Assembly (NCBI RefSeq): GCF_039023475.1
Contig: NZ_JBCHVB010000001.1
Span: 310,001 to 374,000, forward strand
Length of the DNA: 64,000 nucleotides
From: Erwinia sp039023475
Lineage (GTDB): Bacteria > Pseudomonadota > Gammaproteobacteria > Enterobacterales > Enterobacteriaceae
Reading direction: 5' to 3'
This document shows positions 48,965 to 58,122 of this stretch, one piece after another (the first letter of the stretch is position 1; each line of letters starts with the position of its first letter). The position numbers and the translations under genes were made by a program. The notes below the pieces were generated by a model. That model made no database searches. It had not been told where the DNA came from and was given only the letters and a program-made list of their open reading frames with translations.

Positions 48965-50356
48965 CTAGCGCACCAGCATCCAGAGCGCAGGCGCAGAACC
49001 CAGCACCAGCACACCCATCGACACCCTTTCAAGCCCGCTGAGTTTCCCTTCGCCGCGCCCGTCACGGCGGGCGAACAGAAACAGCATCACGCCCGGCGCG
49101 TAAAGCACCACGGAAAGCAGCAGATGTAGCGGGCCGGACGCGTAGAGCAGCCACAAGCCGTAGGCGCTCGCGCCTGCCGCGACAGCCATCACGCCCGGTT
49201 TTTTCAGGCTGCGGGCCACTTTGAAGAGATAAGCGCCGACGAGGAAATAGGGCACCAACACCATTTCGGAGGCGATAGTCAGCAGGGTGTTGTAATCCGA
49301 ACCCGTTAGCCAGATCAGGATCAGGCAGAGCTGCACGCTGAGGTTGGTCAGCCAGAGGGAAGCGGCGGGCGCACCCCGGGCATTCTGCCGGGCGAGCGAG
49401 CGGGGGAATGCGCCTTTTTCGGCCGCGAGCATCGGCACTTCAGCCGCCATAATGGTCCAGCTCAGATAGGCGCCGCAGACGGAGACAACCAGCCCCAGCG
49501 CAATAATCAGATCGCCCCAGGAGCCAATCAGCCGCGTCATCAGGCCCGCCATTGAGGGATTGCGCATCTCAGCCAGCTCCGCCCGGGGAACAATGCCGAG
49601 AGACAACAGCGTAACGAGCAGGTAAACGATCAGCGCTGCCACCACCGCCAGCAGGGTAGCCTTGCCAACATCCCTTTTATTCTGCGCCCTGGCCGATACC
49701 ACTACCGCGCCTTCCACGCCGATAAACACCCAGAGCGTGATCAGCATGGTGTCTTTCACCTGCTGCCAGACCGGCGTACCCAGATCGAGTCCGGTAAAAT
49801 CAAACGTAAAGCGGTCGTAATTGAAAGCCACCGCCGCCAGAACGATGAATAACCCCAGCGGCACCAGCTTGCCCAGCGTCGCCACCAGATTGATGCTGGC
49901 AGCGGTCTGAACGCCGCGCTGCACCAGCCAGTGAACCAGCCACAGCAGCACGGAGGCGCCCAGAATTGACTGCCAGGTATTACCGTCGCCAAAGACCACG
50001 TGGCCGGGCGAATCGGTAAAGAAACTCAGTGCTGAAAAAACGATGACCAGATAGGAGACATTAGCAATCACCGCGCAGAGCCAGTACCCCCAGGCGGAAC
50101 AGAAGCCGACCAGCTCACCAAATCCCTCCCGGGCATAGGTGAAGATACCGCCGTCCAGTTCCGGCTTAAGGCGGGTCAGCAGCAGCAGGGCGCAAGAAAG
50201 CAGGATAATGCCCACGCCGGTTATCGCCCAGCCAATCAGCAAGGCTGCCGGACTGGCCACCGCCGCCATGTTTTGCGGCAGGCTGAAGACGCCTGCGCCG
50301 AGCATGGAACTCAACACCAGCGCGGTCAGCGCGGTAAGACCTAATTTTTTGTCCAA
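48965..50356 (-). CDS. ydgI: APC-family amino acid antiporter YdgI (ArcD-like)
   Basis: The 463-residue protein has about twelve to thirteen membrane helices of the basic-amino-acid/polyamine antiporter family. The first helix SMLGAGVFSLPQNMA contains the G-A-G substrate loop. E. coli YdgI is annotated as a putative arginine:ornithine antiporter, and synteny with ydgH, pntAB and rstAB supports the same identity. No arginine deiminase genes are in the window. Confidence 0.9.
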   Translation of the reverse strand: MDKKLGLTALTALVLSSMLGAGVFSLPQNMAAVASPAALLIGWAITGVGIILLSCALLLLTRLKPELDGGIFTYAREGFGELVGFCSAWGYWLCAVIANVSYLVIVFSALSFFTDSPGHVVFGDGNTWQSILGASVLLWLVHWLVQRGVQTAASINLVATLGKLVPLGLFIVLAAVAFNYDRFTFDFTGLDLGTPVWQQVKDTMLITLWVFIGVEGAVVVSARAQNKRDVGKATLLAVVAALIVYLLVTLLSLGIVPRAELAEMRNPSMAGLMTRLIGSWGDLIIALGLVVSVCGAYLSWTIMAAEVPMLAAEKGAFPRSLARQNARGAPAASLWLTNLSVQLCLILIWLTGSDYNTLLTIASEMVLVPYFLVGAYLFKVARSLKKPGVMAVAAGASAYGLWLLYASGPLHLLLSVVLYAPGVMLFLFARRDGRGEGKLSGLERVSMGVLVLGSAPALWMLVR

Positions 50357-50557
50357 GAAATCATCCCGATAGCAGAATAAAAAACCATGTTCAGAGCGGC
50401 TGCTCGCGTTTCATGCAGGTATAAGCGCATGAATACCGAGTATAGCCCTGAAACCGGCTGGCGATTTTACGGAGTGCGTTCAGCAGATGCAATGCGAAGA
50501 GGGGGAATAAATGCGTGTTTATGCAAAAAAAAGCGGAATGCTATGCAGAGCGGAGCA

Positions 50558-50579
50558 AAGACGGCCCGCAGGCCGTCTT
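50558..50579 (-). terminator. Terminator of ydgH
   Basis: A 9-bp perfect stem AAGACGGCC/GGCCGTCTT with loop CGCA directly follows the ydgH stop on the minus strand. The T-run is short (TTT). Confidence 0.65.
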
Positions 50580-50585
50580 GAGGGA

Positions 50586-51539
50586 TTACTTGAACAGATC
50601 GGCTGAAACGGTCAGGTTGCCGCCGCTCTGATTAGACCACTGGCGGGTGATGTGATAGTACTTCGCGCCTTTATCGATCGCGGCGCGGCCAACGGCCTCG
50701 GAAATTTCGGTTGGCGTGCCGAAGTGGCCGGTGAAGGTGACGCTGTCATAGGGCTGCATCTGAGCGGCGGTGATGGCATTCACCTCCTGCACGCTTTTGC
50801 CGTCCGGCGTGGTCACCGTATAGCGTCCACCGCGGGAACTCTGCGTTTCATAAAAGCGGCCCACCTTGGTGCTCGGTGTTTCAGAAGAGGCAACGCCCGG
50901 AATCTGCACCGTTTTCGCCGCAGCGCCACCGGCGGCCAGCGCCGCTTTACCCGCATCGGAATCTGCCGGGATCAGGTCAGGAGACTGCACCTTACGCTCG
51001 GGCGCATCCGCTTTGTAGATGTAGGCGGTAATGTACTGATTACCGCCGCTGTTAGCGTCAACCTGGCGCACAATAAAGAAAGAGGCTGCGCCTTTTTCCT
51101 TTGCCGCACGGGTGATCGCGTCGTTCACGTCGGGCTGGCTGCGGTAAAAGCCGCTGACGGAGACGGTATCGTACGGCTCCAGCTTGTAGGCTTCCTGCTT
51201 ATTCAGTTCACGCACGCCGTTAATTACGCGGTCGTGGCTTTTCTCTTTCGCTTCCGGCGCATCCTCGTGGTAAAGGTCAGCCACCACGCGCCAGTTGCCG
51301 CCGTTACCGTTAGTGTCGTTAATGCCCTGCACGTAAAAGGCGTCGGCACCGAGTTCATCGGCACGTTTGGAAATGGCCGAGGTGGCATCGCCGATGGCGT
51401 TAAAGCGCCCGGTAAGCGTAATACGATCAAACGGCTTCAGCGCTGCCGCTTTTTCCGGCGTCAGTTCCTGTGCCGCCTGTGCGGTTAATGCTGTGAGTGA
51501 TAACAGGGCTGATGCCAGAATGGTAATCTTCAGCTTCAT
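50586..51539 (-). CDS. ydgH: YdgH, three-domain DUF1471 periplasmic protein
   Basis: The 317-residue protein has a signal peptide (cleavage after AQA, residue 22) and three repeats of the DUF1471 (YhcN/BhsA) fold, at about 33-95, 120-180 and 255-317. Each repeat shows L-x-P-F/Y-D-(R/T/S)-(I/V) followed by SxxADELGA- or RAA-IDKGA-like helices. YdgH is linked to stress and biofilm traits, without a defined molecular role. It is divergent from pntAB, as in E. coli. Confidence 0.95.
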   Translation of the reverse strand: MKLKITILASALLSLTALTAQAAQELTPEKAAALKPFDRITLTGRFNAIGDATSAISKRADELGADAFYVQGINDTNGNGGNWRVVADLYHEDAPEAKEKSHDRVINGVRELNKQEAYKLEPYDTVSVSGFYRSQPDVNDAITRAAKEKGAASFFIVRQVDANSGGNQYITAYIYKADAPERKVQSPDLIPADSDAGKAALAAGGAAAKTVQIPGVASSETPSTKVGRFYETQSSRGGRYTVTTPDGKSVQEVNAITAAQMQPYDSVTFTGHFGTPTEISEAVGRAAIDKGAKYYHITRQWSNQSGGNLTVSADLFK

Positions 51540-52058
51540 AAAAATAATCCTTCGCCTTGCGCAAAAAAATGAGTACGAAAACGTGCTGGACTCTTGATGT
51601 GTAACAGATTAGCTGCCGATTATTGCATGTAATAATGCCCCTGTCTCAGCCATTTTGAGCCATTGGGTTGCGGGCAGTACACGCGGTGAAATGAAAAGAT
51701 GAAACCGTTGTGTCAGGGGGGATAATGCTTCGTCACCGGCAATTAAACGGACCCGCGGCCGGTGCGTACACGTTAATGCTTTGTTAATTAATGTTTTTAC
51801 CGCGCATTACGCGGAAAGCCCCCGATTGTTGACCAGCACATTATCTGTATGAGTTGCCTAAATTCAGCAGATCAACATCGCCCAGGCCCCTTGTATATGA
51901 ATGATTATCGGCAATGTGCGGAAACGGGCCGGGGTAAGCTGGATTGCCGGACACAATTTCAGTAGCTTATAAACAGTTTGACACAAATCCTCTGAAGGTC
52001 ACGCCGGCCGCCGGAGGCAGGACCAACCATCATCCTCCTACTGATGAAAGGGAATATT
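51540..52058. other. Divergent intergenic region of ydgH and pntA
   Basis: 519 bases without a supported gene. It must contain the ydgH and pntAB promoters. No palindromic operator or RNA was recognised. Confidence 0.5.
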
Positions 52059-53588
52059 ATGCTAATTGGAATAACCAAAGAAAGGTTGCCCAACGAAGCG
52101 CGAGTTGCCGCTACGCCGAAAACGGTGGAGCAGCTGCTGGCGCTCGGCTTCAGCGTGACGGTAGAGCGTGGCGCAGGGAAACTGGCTAGCTTTGATGACG
52201 CGGCCTATGTCGCCGCAGGAGCGACGCTGACCGATACGGCCAGCGTCTGGCAGGCCGATATCATCCTCAAGGTCAACGCGCCGGATGACGAAGAGATTGC
52301 CCTGACTCGCGAGGGCAGCACGCTGGTAAGCTTTATCTGGCCAGCACAGAACCCGGAACTGCTGGAGAAGCTCGCGGCCCGCAAGGTTACCGTGATGTCG
52401 ATGGATGCGGTACCGCGTATCTCACGCGCCCAGTCGCTGGATGCGCTGAGCTCCATGGCGAATATCGCCGGCTATCGCGCCATTGTGGAAGCCGCTCATG
52501 AATTCGGCCGCTTTTTCACCGGCCAGATCACCGCCGCCGGCAAGGTTCCGCCGGCCAAAGTGATGGTGATCGGCGCTGGCGTGGCGGGACTTGCGGCGAT
52601 TGGCGCCGCAGGCAGCCTTGGCGCTATCGTTCGTGCGTTTGATACCCGCCCGGAAGTTAAGGAGCAGGTGCAGAGTATGGGTGCCGAGTTTCTGGAGCTG
52701 GACTTCGAGGAAGAGGCGGGCAGCGGAGACGGCTACGCGAAGGTGATGTCAGAGGCCTTTATCAAAGCGGAGATGGCGCTGTTCGCTGCGCAGGCTGAAG
52801 AGGTGGATATTATCGTCACCACTGCGCTTATCCCGGGGCGTCCGGCACCGAAGCTGATCACGGCGGACATGGTGGCGTCAATGAAGCCCGGCAGCGTGAT
52901 TGTTGACCTGGCCGCGCAGACGGGTGGGAACTGCGAGCTGACCGTGGCAGATGAGGTCTTTGTTACGGAGAACGGCGTTAAGATCATCGGTTATACCGAT
53001 CTGCCAAGCCGCCTGCCGACCCAGTCTTCCCAGCTTTATGGTACAAACCTCGTTAACCTGCTTAAGCTGCTGTGCAAAGAGAAAAACGGTGAAATCGCCA
53101 TTGATTTTGAAGATGTGGTGATCCGCGGCGTGACCGTCGTGCTTGACGGCGAAATTACCTGGCCTGCTCCGCCCATTCAGGTTTCCGCAGCGCCCAAAGC
53201 GGCCCCGGCAGCGGCCAGGGTTGAAAAGCCGGCAGAAAAACCCGCTTCGCCTTACTTAAAATATGGGTTGTTTGCGCTCGCCATTCTGCTGTTTGGCTGG
53301 CTGGCTAACGTGGCGCCGCCGTCGTTCCTCGCCCACTTCACCGTCTTCGCGCTCTCCTGCGTGGTCGGTTATTACGTGGTCTGGAACGTCAGCCATGCTC
53401 TCCATACCCCGCTGATGTCCGTTACCAACGCTATTTCGGGCATTATCGTGGTCGGCGCCGTCCTGCAAATCGGCCACGGGGGCTGGGTAAGCTTCCTGTC
53501 GTTTATTGCGGTACTGATTGCCAGCATAAACATCTTCGGTGGATTCACCGTCACTCAGCGCATGCTGAAAATGTTCCGTAAGAACTAA
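52059..53588 (+). CDS. pntA: NAD(P) transhydrogenase alpha subunit
   Basis: The 509-residue subunit contains the NAD(H)-binding domain dI (about 1-380; GAGVAGLAAIGAAGSLGA is the Rossmann loop) and four C-terminal membrane helices of dII after an Ala/Pro-rich linker. With PntB it couples proton entry to hydride transfer from NADH to NADP. The ATG at 52059 has AAAGGGA upstream and fits the E. coli N-terminus; an in-frame ATG five codons earlier is less likely. pntB starts 10 bp after. Confidence 0.96.
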   Translation: MLIGITKERLPNEARVAATPKTVEQLLALGFSVTVERGAGKLASFDDAAYVAAGATLTDTASVWQADIILKVNAPDDEEIALTREGSTLVSFIWPAQNPELLEKLAARKVTVMSMDAVPRISRAQSLDALSSMANIAGYRAIVEAAHEFGRFFTGQITAAGKVPPAKVMVIGAGVAGLAAIGAAGSLGAIVRAFDTRPEVKEQVQSMGAEFLELDFEEEAGSGDGYAKVMSEAFIKAEMALFAAQAEEVDIIVTTALIPGRPAPKLITADMVASMKPGSVIVDLAAQTGGNCELTVADEVFVTENGVKIIGYTDLPSRLPTQSSQLYGTNLVNLLKLLCKEKNGEIAIDFEDVVIRGVTVVLDGEITWPAPPIQVSAAPKAAPAAARVEKPAEKPASPYLKYGLFALAILLFGWLANVAPPSFLAHFTVFALSCVVGYYVVWNVSHALHTPLMSVTNAISGIIVVGAVLQIGHGGWVSFLSFIAVLIASINIFGGFTVTQRMLKMFRKN

Positions 53589-53598
53589 GGGGTAGACA

Positions 53599-54987
53599 AT
53601 GTCTGGCGGATTAGTTACTGCAGCATACATTGTTGCCGCACTGCTTTTTATCGCGAGCCTGGCAGGGCTCTCAAAACATGAAACCTCCCGAAAAGGAAAT
53701 CTGTTCGGCATCGCCGGGATGGCCATCGCCCTGATCGCCACCATCGCAGGACCTTACAGCCATAACGTTGCCTGGATCCTGCTGGCGATGGTGATTGGGG
53801 GAGCCATCGGTATTCGTCTGGCGCAGAAAGTCGAAATGACTGAAATGCCGGAGCTGGTTGCTATCCTGCACAGCTTTGTGGGTCTGGCAGCGGTTCTGGT
53901 CGGTTTTAACAGTTATATCGATCACGGCCCCGGCATGGAGGCGATACTTGAAAATATCCATCTGACCGAAGTATTTGTCGGCATATTTATCGGTGCCGTG
54001 ACTTTTACCGGCTCCATCGTGGCATTTGGTAAACTGCGCGGCAAAATCTCCTCGCGCCCGCTGATGCTGCCGCATCGCCACAAGCTGAATCTGCTGGCGC
54101 TGGTTGTTTCGCTGTGCCTGCTCATCATCTTTGTGCGTACCGACAGCACCGGCCTGCAGGTCGTGGCGCTGCTGCTGATGACGCTGATCGCGCTGGCGTT
54201 CGGCTGGCATCTGGTGGCCTCCATCGGCGGTGCCGATATGCCGGTCGTGGTGTCGATGCTTAACTCCTATTCCGGCTGGGCGGCGGCGGCGGCGGGCTTT
54301 ATGCTCAGCAACGACCTGCTGATCGTGACCGGTGCGCTGGTCGGCTCAAGCGGTGCGATCCTCTCCTATATCATGTGTAAGGCGATGAACCGCTCGTTTA
54401 TCAGCGTGATTGCTGGCGGTTTCGGTACCGACAGTAGCTCCACCGGTGAGAGCGAAGAGCAGGGCGAATACCGGGAAATTGATATCGCAGGCACCGCTGA
54501 GCTGCTGAAAAACTCGGAGACGGTGATCATTACTCCCGGCTATGGCATGGCGGTGGCGCAGGCGCAGTATCCGGTGGCTGAAATAACCGAGAAGCTTCGT
54601 GCGCGCGGTATCAAGGTGCGCTTTGGCATCCATCCCGTTGCCGGTCGTCTGCCGGGGCACATGAACGTGCTGCTGGCTGAAGCCCGCGTGCCTTACGATA
54701 TCGTGCTGGAAATGGATGAAATTAATGACGACTTTAGCGGTACTGATACGGTACTGGTGATCGGCGCTAACGACACCGTTAACCCAGCGGCGCAGGACGA
54801 TCCGCGCAGCCCGATAGCCGGTATGCCGGTGCTGGAGGTGTGGAAAGCGCGTAACGTGGTGGTCTTTAAGCGTTCAATGAATACCGGTTACGCCGGCGTC
54901 CAGAATCCGCTGTTCTTTAAGGAGAATACGCAGATGCTGTTTGGCGATGCGAAGACAACGGTCGATGCAATTCTGAAAGCGCTGTAA
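53599..54987 (+). CDS. pntB: NAD(P) transhydrogenase beta subunit
   Basis: The 462-residue subunit has nine membrane helices (dII) and the NADP(H)-binding domain dIII at about 285-462, with GYGMAVAQAQ as the nucleotide loop and VIGANDTVNP near the end. Length equals the E. coli protein. AAGGGG lies ahead of the ATG. A strong terminator follows. Confidence 0.97.
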   Translation: MSGGLVTAAYIVAALLFIASLAGLSKHETSRKGNLFGIAGMAIALIATIAGPYSHNVAWILLAMVIGGAIGIRLAQKVEMTEMPELVAILHSFVGLAAVLVGFNSYIDHGPGMEAILENIHLTEVFVGIFIGAVTFTGSIVAFGKLRGKISSRPLMLPHRHKLNLLALVVSLCLLIIFVRTDSTGLQVVALLLMTLIALAFGWHLVASIGGADMPVVVSMLNSYSGWAAAAAGFMLSNDLLIVTGALVGSSGAILSYIMCKAMNRSFISVIAGGFGTDSSSTGESEEQGEYREIDIAGTAELLKNSETVIITPGYGMAVAQAQYPVAEITEKLRARGIKVRFGIHPVAGRLPGHMNVLLAEARVPYDIVLEMDEINDDFSGTDTVLVIGANDTVNPAAQDDPRSPIAGMPVLEVWKARNVVVFKRSMNTGYAGVQNPLFFKENTQMLFGDAKTTVDAILKAL

Positions 54988-55042
54988 AAAGCCGGGGAAG
55001 CCCGGCTGAGCAAGCCAGCCTATGCAGGCTTAATGATAAAAG

Positions 55043-55068
55043 ACCCGCGCTCCGGCGCGGGTTTTTTT
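55043..55068 (+). terminator. Terminator of pntAB
   Basis: An 8-bp stem ACCCGCGC/GCGCGGGT with loop TCCG runs into seven T. It sits 55 bp past pntB, against the end of convergent uspE. Confidence 0.92.
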
Positions 55069-56017
55069 AATCGTCTTCGTCATCATCCAGCTCGACCGGT
55101 GAGGTAAAGCCGTCAGGCTTGATCGCCAGCAAATCGCAGCGGAGATGGTCAATGACCTGCTCGGCGGTGTTCCCTAAAAAGGCGGCCGACAGGCCGGTGC
55201 GCCCGATGGTGCCCAGCACCACCACGCCCGCATCCAGATGGTCAGCCAGATCGGGAATGACCTCTTCAGGTAACCCTTTATCCACGTGCGTGAATTTTTC
55301 ATCAATGCCGAATTTCTGTCGTAGCGCCTTCATTGCCAGCAGATGCTGTCCGCGAATAGCATCGTTATAGACGCTGGGATCAAAATCCGGCAGCTCAATA
55401 GCGATATTAATAGGGGTGACGGGATAGGCACCGACAAGATGCACTTCGGTATGGTTCACCATTGTTGCAAGCTCCTGCGTCTCCCGTACCAGCTTGGCGT
55501 TGAGCGGATCGTGATGGGGCTCTTCGCTGGCGAGGTTAACGGCCACCACGGCTTTACCGCCTTCCGGCCAGGGTTGATCTTTCACCATCCAGACCGGACA
55601 GGGACACTTGCGCAGCAGATGCCAGTCCGTCGGCGTAAAGACCACCGCCTGAAGCCGGTCGTGCTGGTGGGCCATTTTCAGCAGGAGATCGTGACGGCCT
55701 TCGATCACTTCCTGAATAATCGCCTCAAACGGGCGGTTATGCCAGATGACCTTAATATCGATATTCACGCCCGCATCAAGATAGGATTGCGCCTGCTCGC
55801 GGATCCATTCTGTCCTCTGGCTGATCACTCCCTGGCGCATGGTGATACGTTCATCCGGCGAGAGCAGGGTGGTCATCTCATACGAGAAGTCATAAATAGG
55901 CAGAAAAGCGGTAATGCGACCGCCCAGACGCTGGTTCAGATAGACCGCGCGGCGGAGGGCGGGCTGATCGTCCTGCTGCGGATCGATAGCCACGAGAATG
56001 TGTTGATATTTAACCAT
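55067..56017 (-). CDS. uspE: Universal stress protein E
   Basis: The 316-residue protein contains two tandem Usp domains (about 3-150 and 155-305). The second keeps a nucleotide-like GTIGRTGLSAAFLGNTAEQVI pattern; the tail is acidic (DDDEDD). UspE affects DNA-damage survival, motility and cell aggregation. Length equals E. coli UspE, and fnr follows upstream as in E. coli. Confidence 0.95.
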   Translation of the reverse strand: MVKYQHILVAIDPQQDDQPALRRAVYLNQRLGGRITAFLPIYDFSYEMTTLLSPDERITMRQGVISQRTEWIREQAQSYLDAGVNIDIKVIWHNRPFEAIIQEVIEGRHDLLLKMAHQHDRLQAVVFTPTDWHLLRKCPCPVWMVKDQPWPEGGKAVVAVNLASEEPHHDPLNAKLVRETQELATMVNHTEVHLVGAYPVTPINIAIELPDFDPSVYNDAIRGQHLLAMKALRQKFGIDEKFTHVDKGLPEEVIPDLADHLDAGVVVLGTIGRTGLSAAFLGNTAEQVIDHLRCDLLAIKPDGFTSPVELDDDEDD

Positions 56018-56193
56018 AACGGTTTCTCCATACGCTGAGCGTGTTTGCTTAAAGATAGCCCAAGCGAGGCTCGCGCAGAAGGAAAAAGTTATAGCGGGAT
56101 CAATATTATAACAAATAGTTTATAGGGTGAGTCAGGGGGCGATTTGAGCGGCAGGAAAGAAAAGTCGGGCTGCGGGAACAGCCCGGCATCGCG

Positions 56194-56949
56194 TCAGGCA
56201 ATGGCGCGGCTCTGACCGGCCAGCTGCGAGAGCAGATCGTGGTTTTCGATAGTGATATATTTACCTTTTACCGCCAGCATACCGTTTTTCTGAAAGCGGC
56301 CCAGCAGGCGGCTGATGGTTTCCACCGTCAGGCCAAGGTAGTTACCGATATCGCCACGGGTCATGGTCAGACGGAATTCACGCTGGGAGAAACCGCGCTG
56401 GCCGAAACGGCGCGACAGGCCATAGATAAAGGCCGCCAGGCGTTCTTCAGCGTTTTTCTTAGAAAGCAGCAGGATCATCTCCTGGTCGCCCTTAATCTCA
56501 CCGCTCATCAGGCGCATCATCTGCTGGCGCAGGCTGGGCATTTTACCGGAAAGATCGTCGAGGGTTTCAAACGGGATTTCACAGACCATCGCCGTTTCCA
56601 GCGCCTGTGAAAAGCTCGGATGCTGCCCCATGCTGATAGCGTCAAAGCCCACCAGATCGCCCGCCAGGTGGAAGCCGGTGATCTGCTCATCGCCCTGTTC
56701 GGTAATGGTGTAGCTCTTGATGGTCCCGGAGCGAATAGCATAAAGCGATTTCAGCTCGTCACCCGCTTTAAACAGCGTCTGACCTTTCTGAATCGGCTTT
56801 TTACGTTCAATGATATTATCAAGCTGATCGAGTTCATGCTCGTTCAGCGTGAAGGGAATACAGAGCTGGCTGATGCTGCAATCCTGACAATGGATCGCGC
56901 AACCGCCAGACTGTATGCGTCTTGAGATAATACGCTTTTCCGGGATCAT
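56194..56949 (-). CDS. fnr: Oxygen-responsive regulator FNR
   Basis: The 251-residue CRP-family regulator senses oxygen by its [4Fe-4S] cluster. Cluster cysteines are Cys21, Cys24 and Cys30 in the CAIHCQDCSISQLC region (an extra Cys17 is also conserved) and Cys123 in MVCEIPFE. The recognition helix is in LGLTVETISRLLGRF (Glu, Ser, Arg contacts). One Ser is inserted at position 9 relative to E. coli. A palindromic FNR-like site lies just upstream. fnrS in the same window is one of its best-known targets. Confidence 0.97.
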   Translation of the reverse strand: MIPEKRIISRRIQSGGCAIHCQDCSISQLCIPFTLNEHELDQLDNIIERKKPIQKGQTLFKAGDELKSLYAIRSGTIKSYTITEQGDEQITGFHLAGDLVGFDAISMGQHPSFSQALETAMVCEIPFETLDDLSGKMPSLRQQMMRLMSGEIKGDQEMILLLSKKNAEERLAAFIYGLSRRFGQRGFSQREFRLTMTRGDIGNYLGLTVETISRLLGRFQKNGMLAVKGKYITIENHDLLSQLAGQSRAIA

Positions 56950-56969
56950 AATTTACGCTCGACTGATTA

Positions 56970-56983
56970 TTGACTGAGGTCAA
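56970..56983. promoter_or_regulatory. FNR-like site upstream of fnr
   Basis: TTGACTGAGGTCAA is a 14-bp near-perfect dyad of the form TTGAC-N4-GTCAA, one base per half-site from the FNR consensus, about 20 bp before the fnr start codon. Its position suggests negative autoregulation. Confidence 0.65.
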
Positions 56984-57548
56984 TTTTAACATTCTTCCGG
57001 GGCGAAATGGAACTGATCCGGGCTCATTTAGCCACATAAAAGCAATGGATGCTCTTATTTTTGTCTATCTACATGAAATAACTCATAAAAAACTCCGACC
57101 CCAGCCTCACGATCGTTCATAAATGCGGGTTATTTCTGCCGCCATGGCAAAATAATGCATCAAATAAGGCCCTTAAGCCTCGCCAGCCACCGGCTTACTC
57201 CACGACCGGACAATACGTATTAGCATTAAAACTTCATTAATGTGTACGGCGACCTGAATTAATAGGAGCCAATATTCGCTTTCTCATTTCAATAAGGCGG
57301 GCGTTATTATTTAGATTCAAAAAAATTCATATCAAAATGAATAGATGCTGAGAGAGGGAATATCTGCGTAATGAGATTGATTTATCCCCGGCCTGATGCC
57401 GTGGGACTTGGCACGCTTACTGCTCCCCCATTATTCAGCCTGCCATGCGGGTAGGGATCGCATCAGGGAGAAGATTTGCTAAACTAGCCGGGTAATCACT
57501 TCACCTGCGCGGGTAATGCTGCTGGCGCGGGTCATACGGGGGATCACC
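56984..57548. other. Long AT-rich divergent region of fnr and smrA
   Basis: About 560 bases carry the fnr and smrA promoters and otherwise no supported gene. The stretch 57230-57400 is notably AT-rich. In E. coli other genes lie between fnr and smrA, so this may be the scar of their loss. Confidence 0.5.
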
Positions 57549-58118
57549 ATGGCAGACTTTGAAGATGAAGACCTGTTCCGCACGGCAATGGGTGACGTCA
57601 CGCCGCTAAAAGAGGCGACTAATATACACTGGCTGAAATCCCCCCAGGCCAGACCGCCGCGCCAGCATCCTGAAGAGGAGCAGCTGGATAATCCGCTGGT
57701 GAGCGGTTTTCTGACCATTGTTCCTCTGACCACGCCGCTGGAATATAAAGCCGAAGGTATTCAGCAAGGGGTGCTCGACAAGCTTCGCCTGGGTAAATAT
57801 CAGCAGGATGCCAGCCTTAATCTGCTGCGTCAGCCGGTGGAGATATGCCGCCAGACGCTCTATACCTTTATGCTTCAGGCGCAGCGCCATAACTTGCGTA
57901 ATCTGCTTATCGTCCATGGCAAAGGACGTGAAGATGAGTCGCATGCCAATATCGTGCGAAGCTATCTTGCCCGCTGGCTACAGCAGTTTGAGGCGGTTCA
58001 GGCGTTCTGCACCGCGCAGCCGCATCATGGTGGCAGCGGCGCCTGCTACGTCGCCCTGCGCAAAAGTGAACAGGCCCGTCTGGAGAACCGCGAACGCCAT
58101 GCGAAACGCAGCCGCTGA
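57549..58118 (+). CDS. smrA: DNA endonuclease SmrA
   Basis: The 189-residue protein has the Smr domain at about 95-175, with LLIVHGKGRED and a downstream HHGGSGACYVAL, both hallmarks. SmrA in E. coli nicks DNA. The ATG at 57549 follows GGGGGATC and matches the conserved MADFEDEDLFRTAMGDVTPL start; the frame is open further upstream without support. The stop is 4 bp from that of the convergent LysR gene. Confidence 0.93.
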   Translation: MADFEDEDLFRTAMGDVTPLKEATNIHWLKSPQARPPRQHPEEEQLDNPLVSGFLTIVPLTTPLEYKAEGIQQGVLDKLRLGKYQQDASLNLLRQPVEICRQTLYTFMLQAQRHNLRNLLIVHGKGREDESHANIVRSYLARWLQQFEAVQAFCTAQPHHGGSGACYVALRKSEQARLENRERHAKRSR

Positions 58119-58122
58119 GCCG

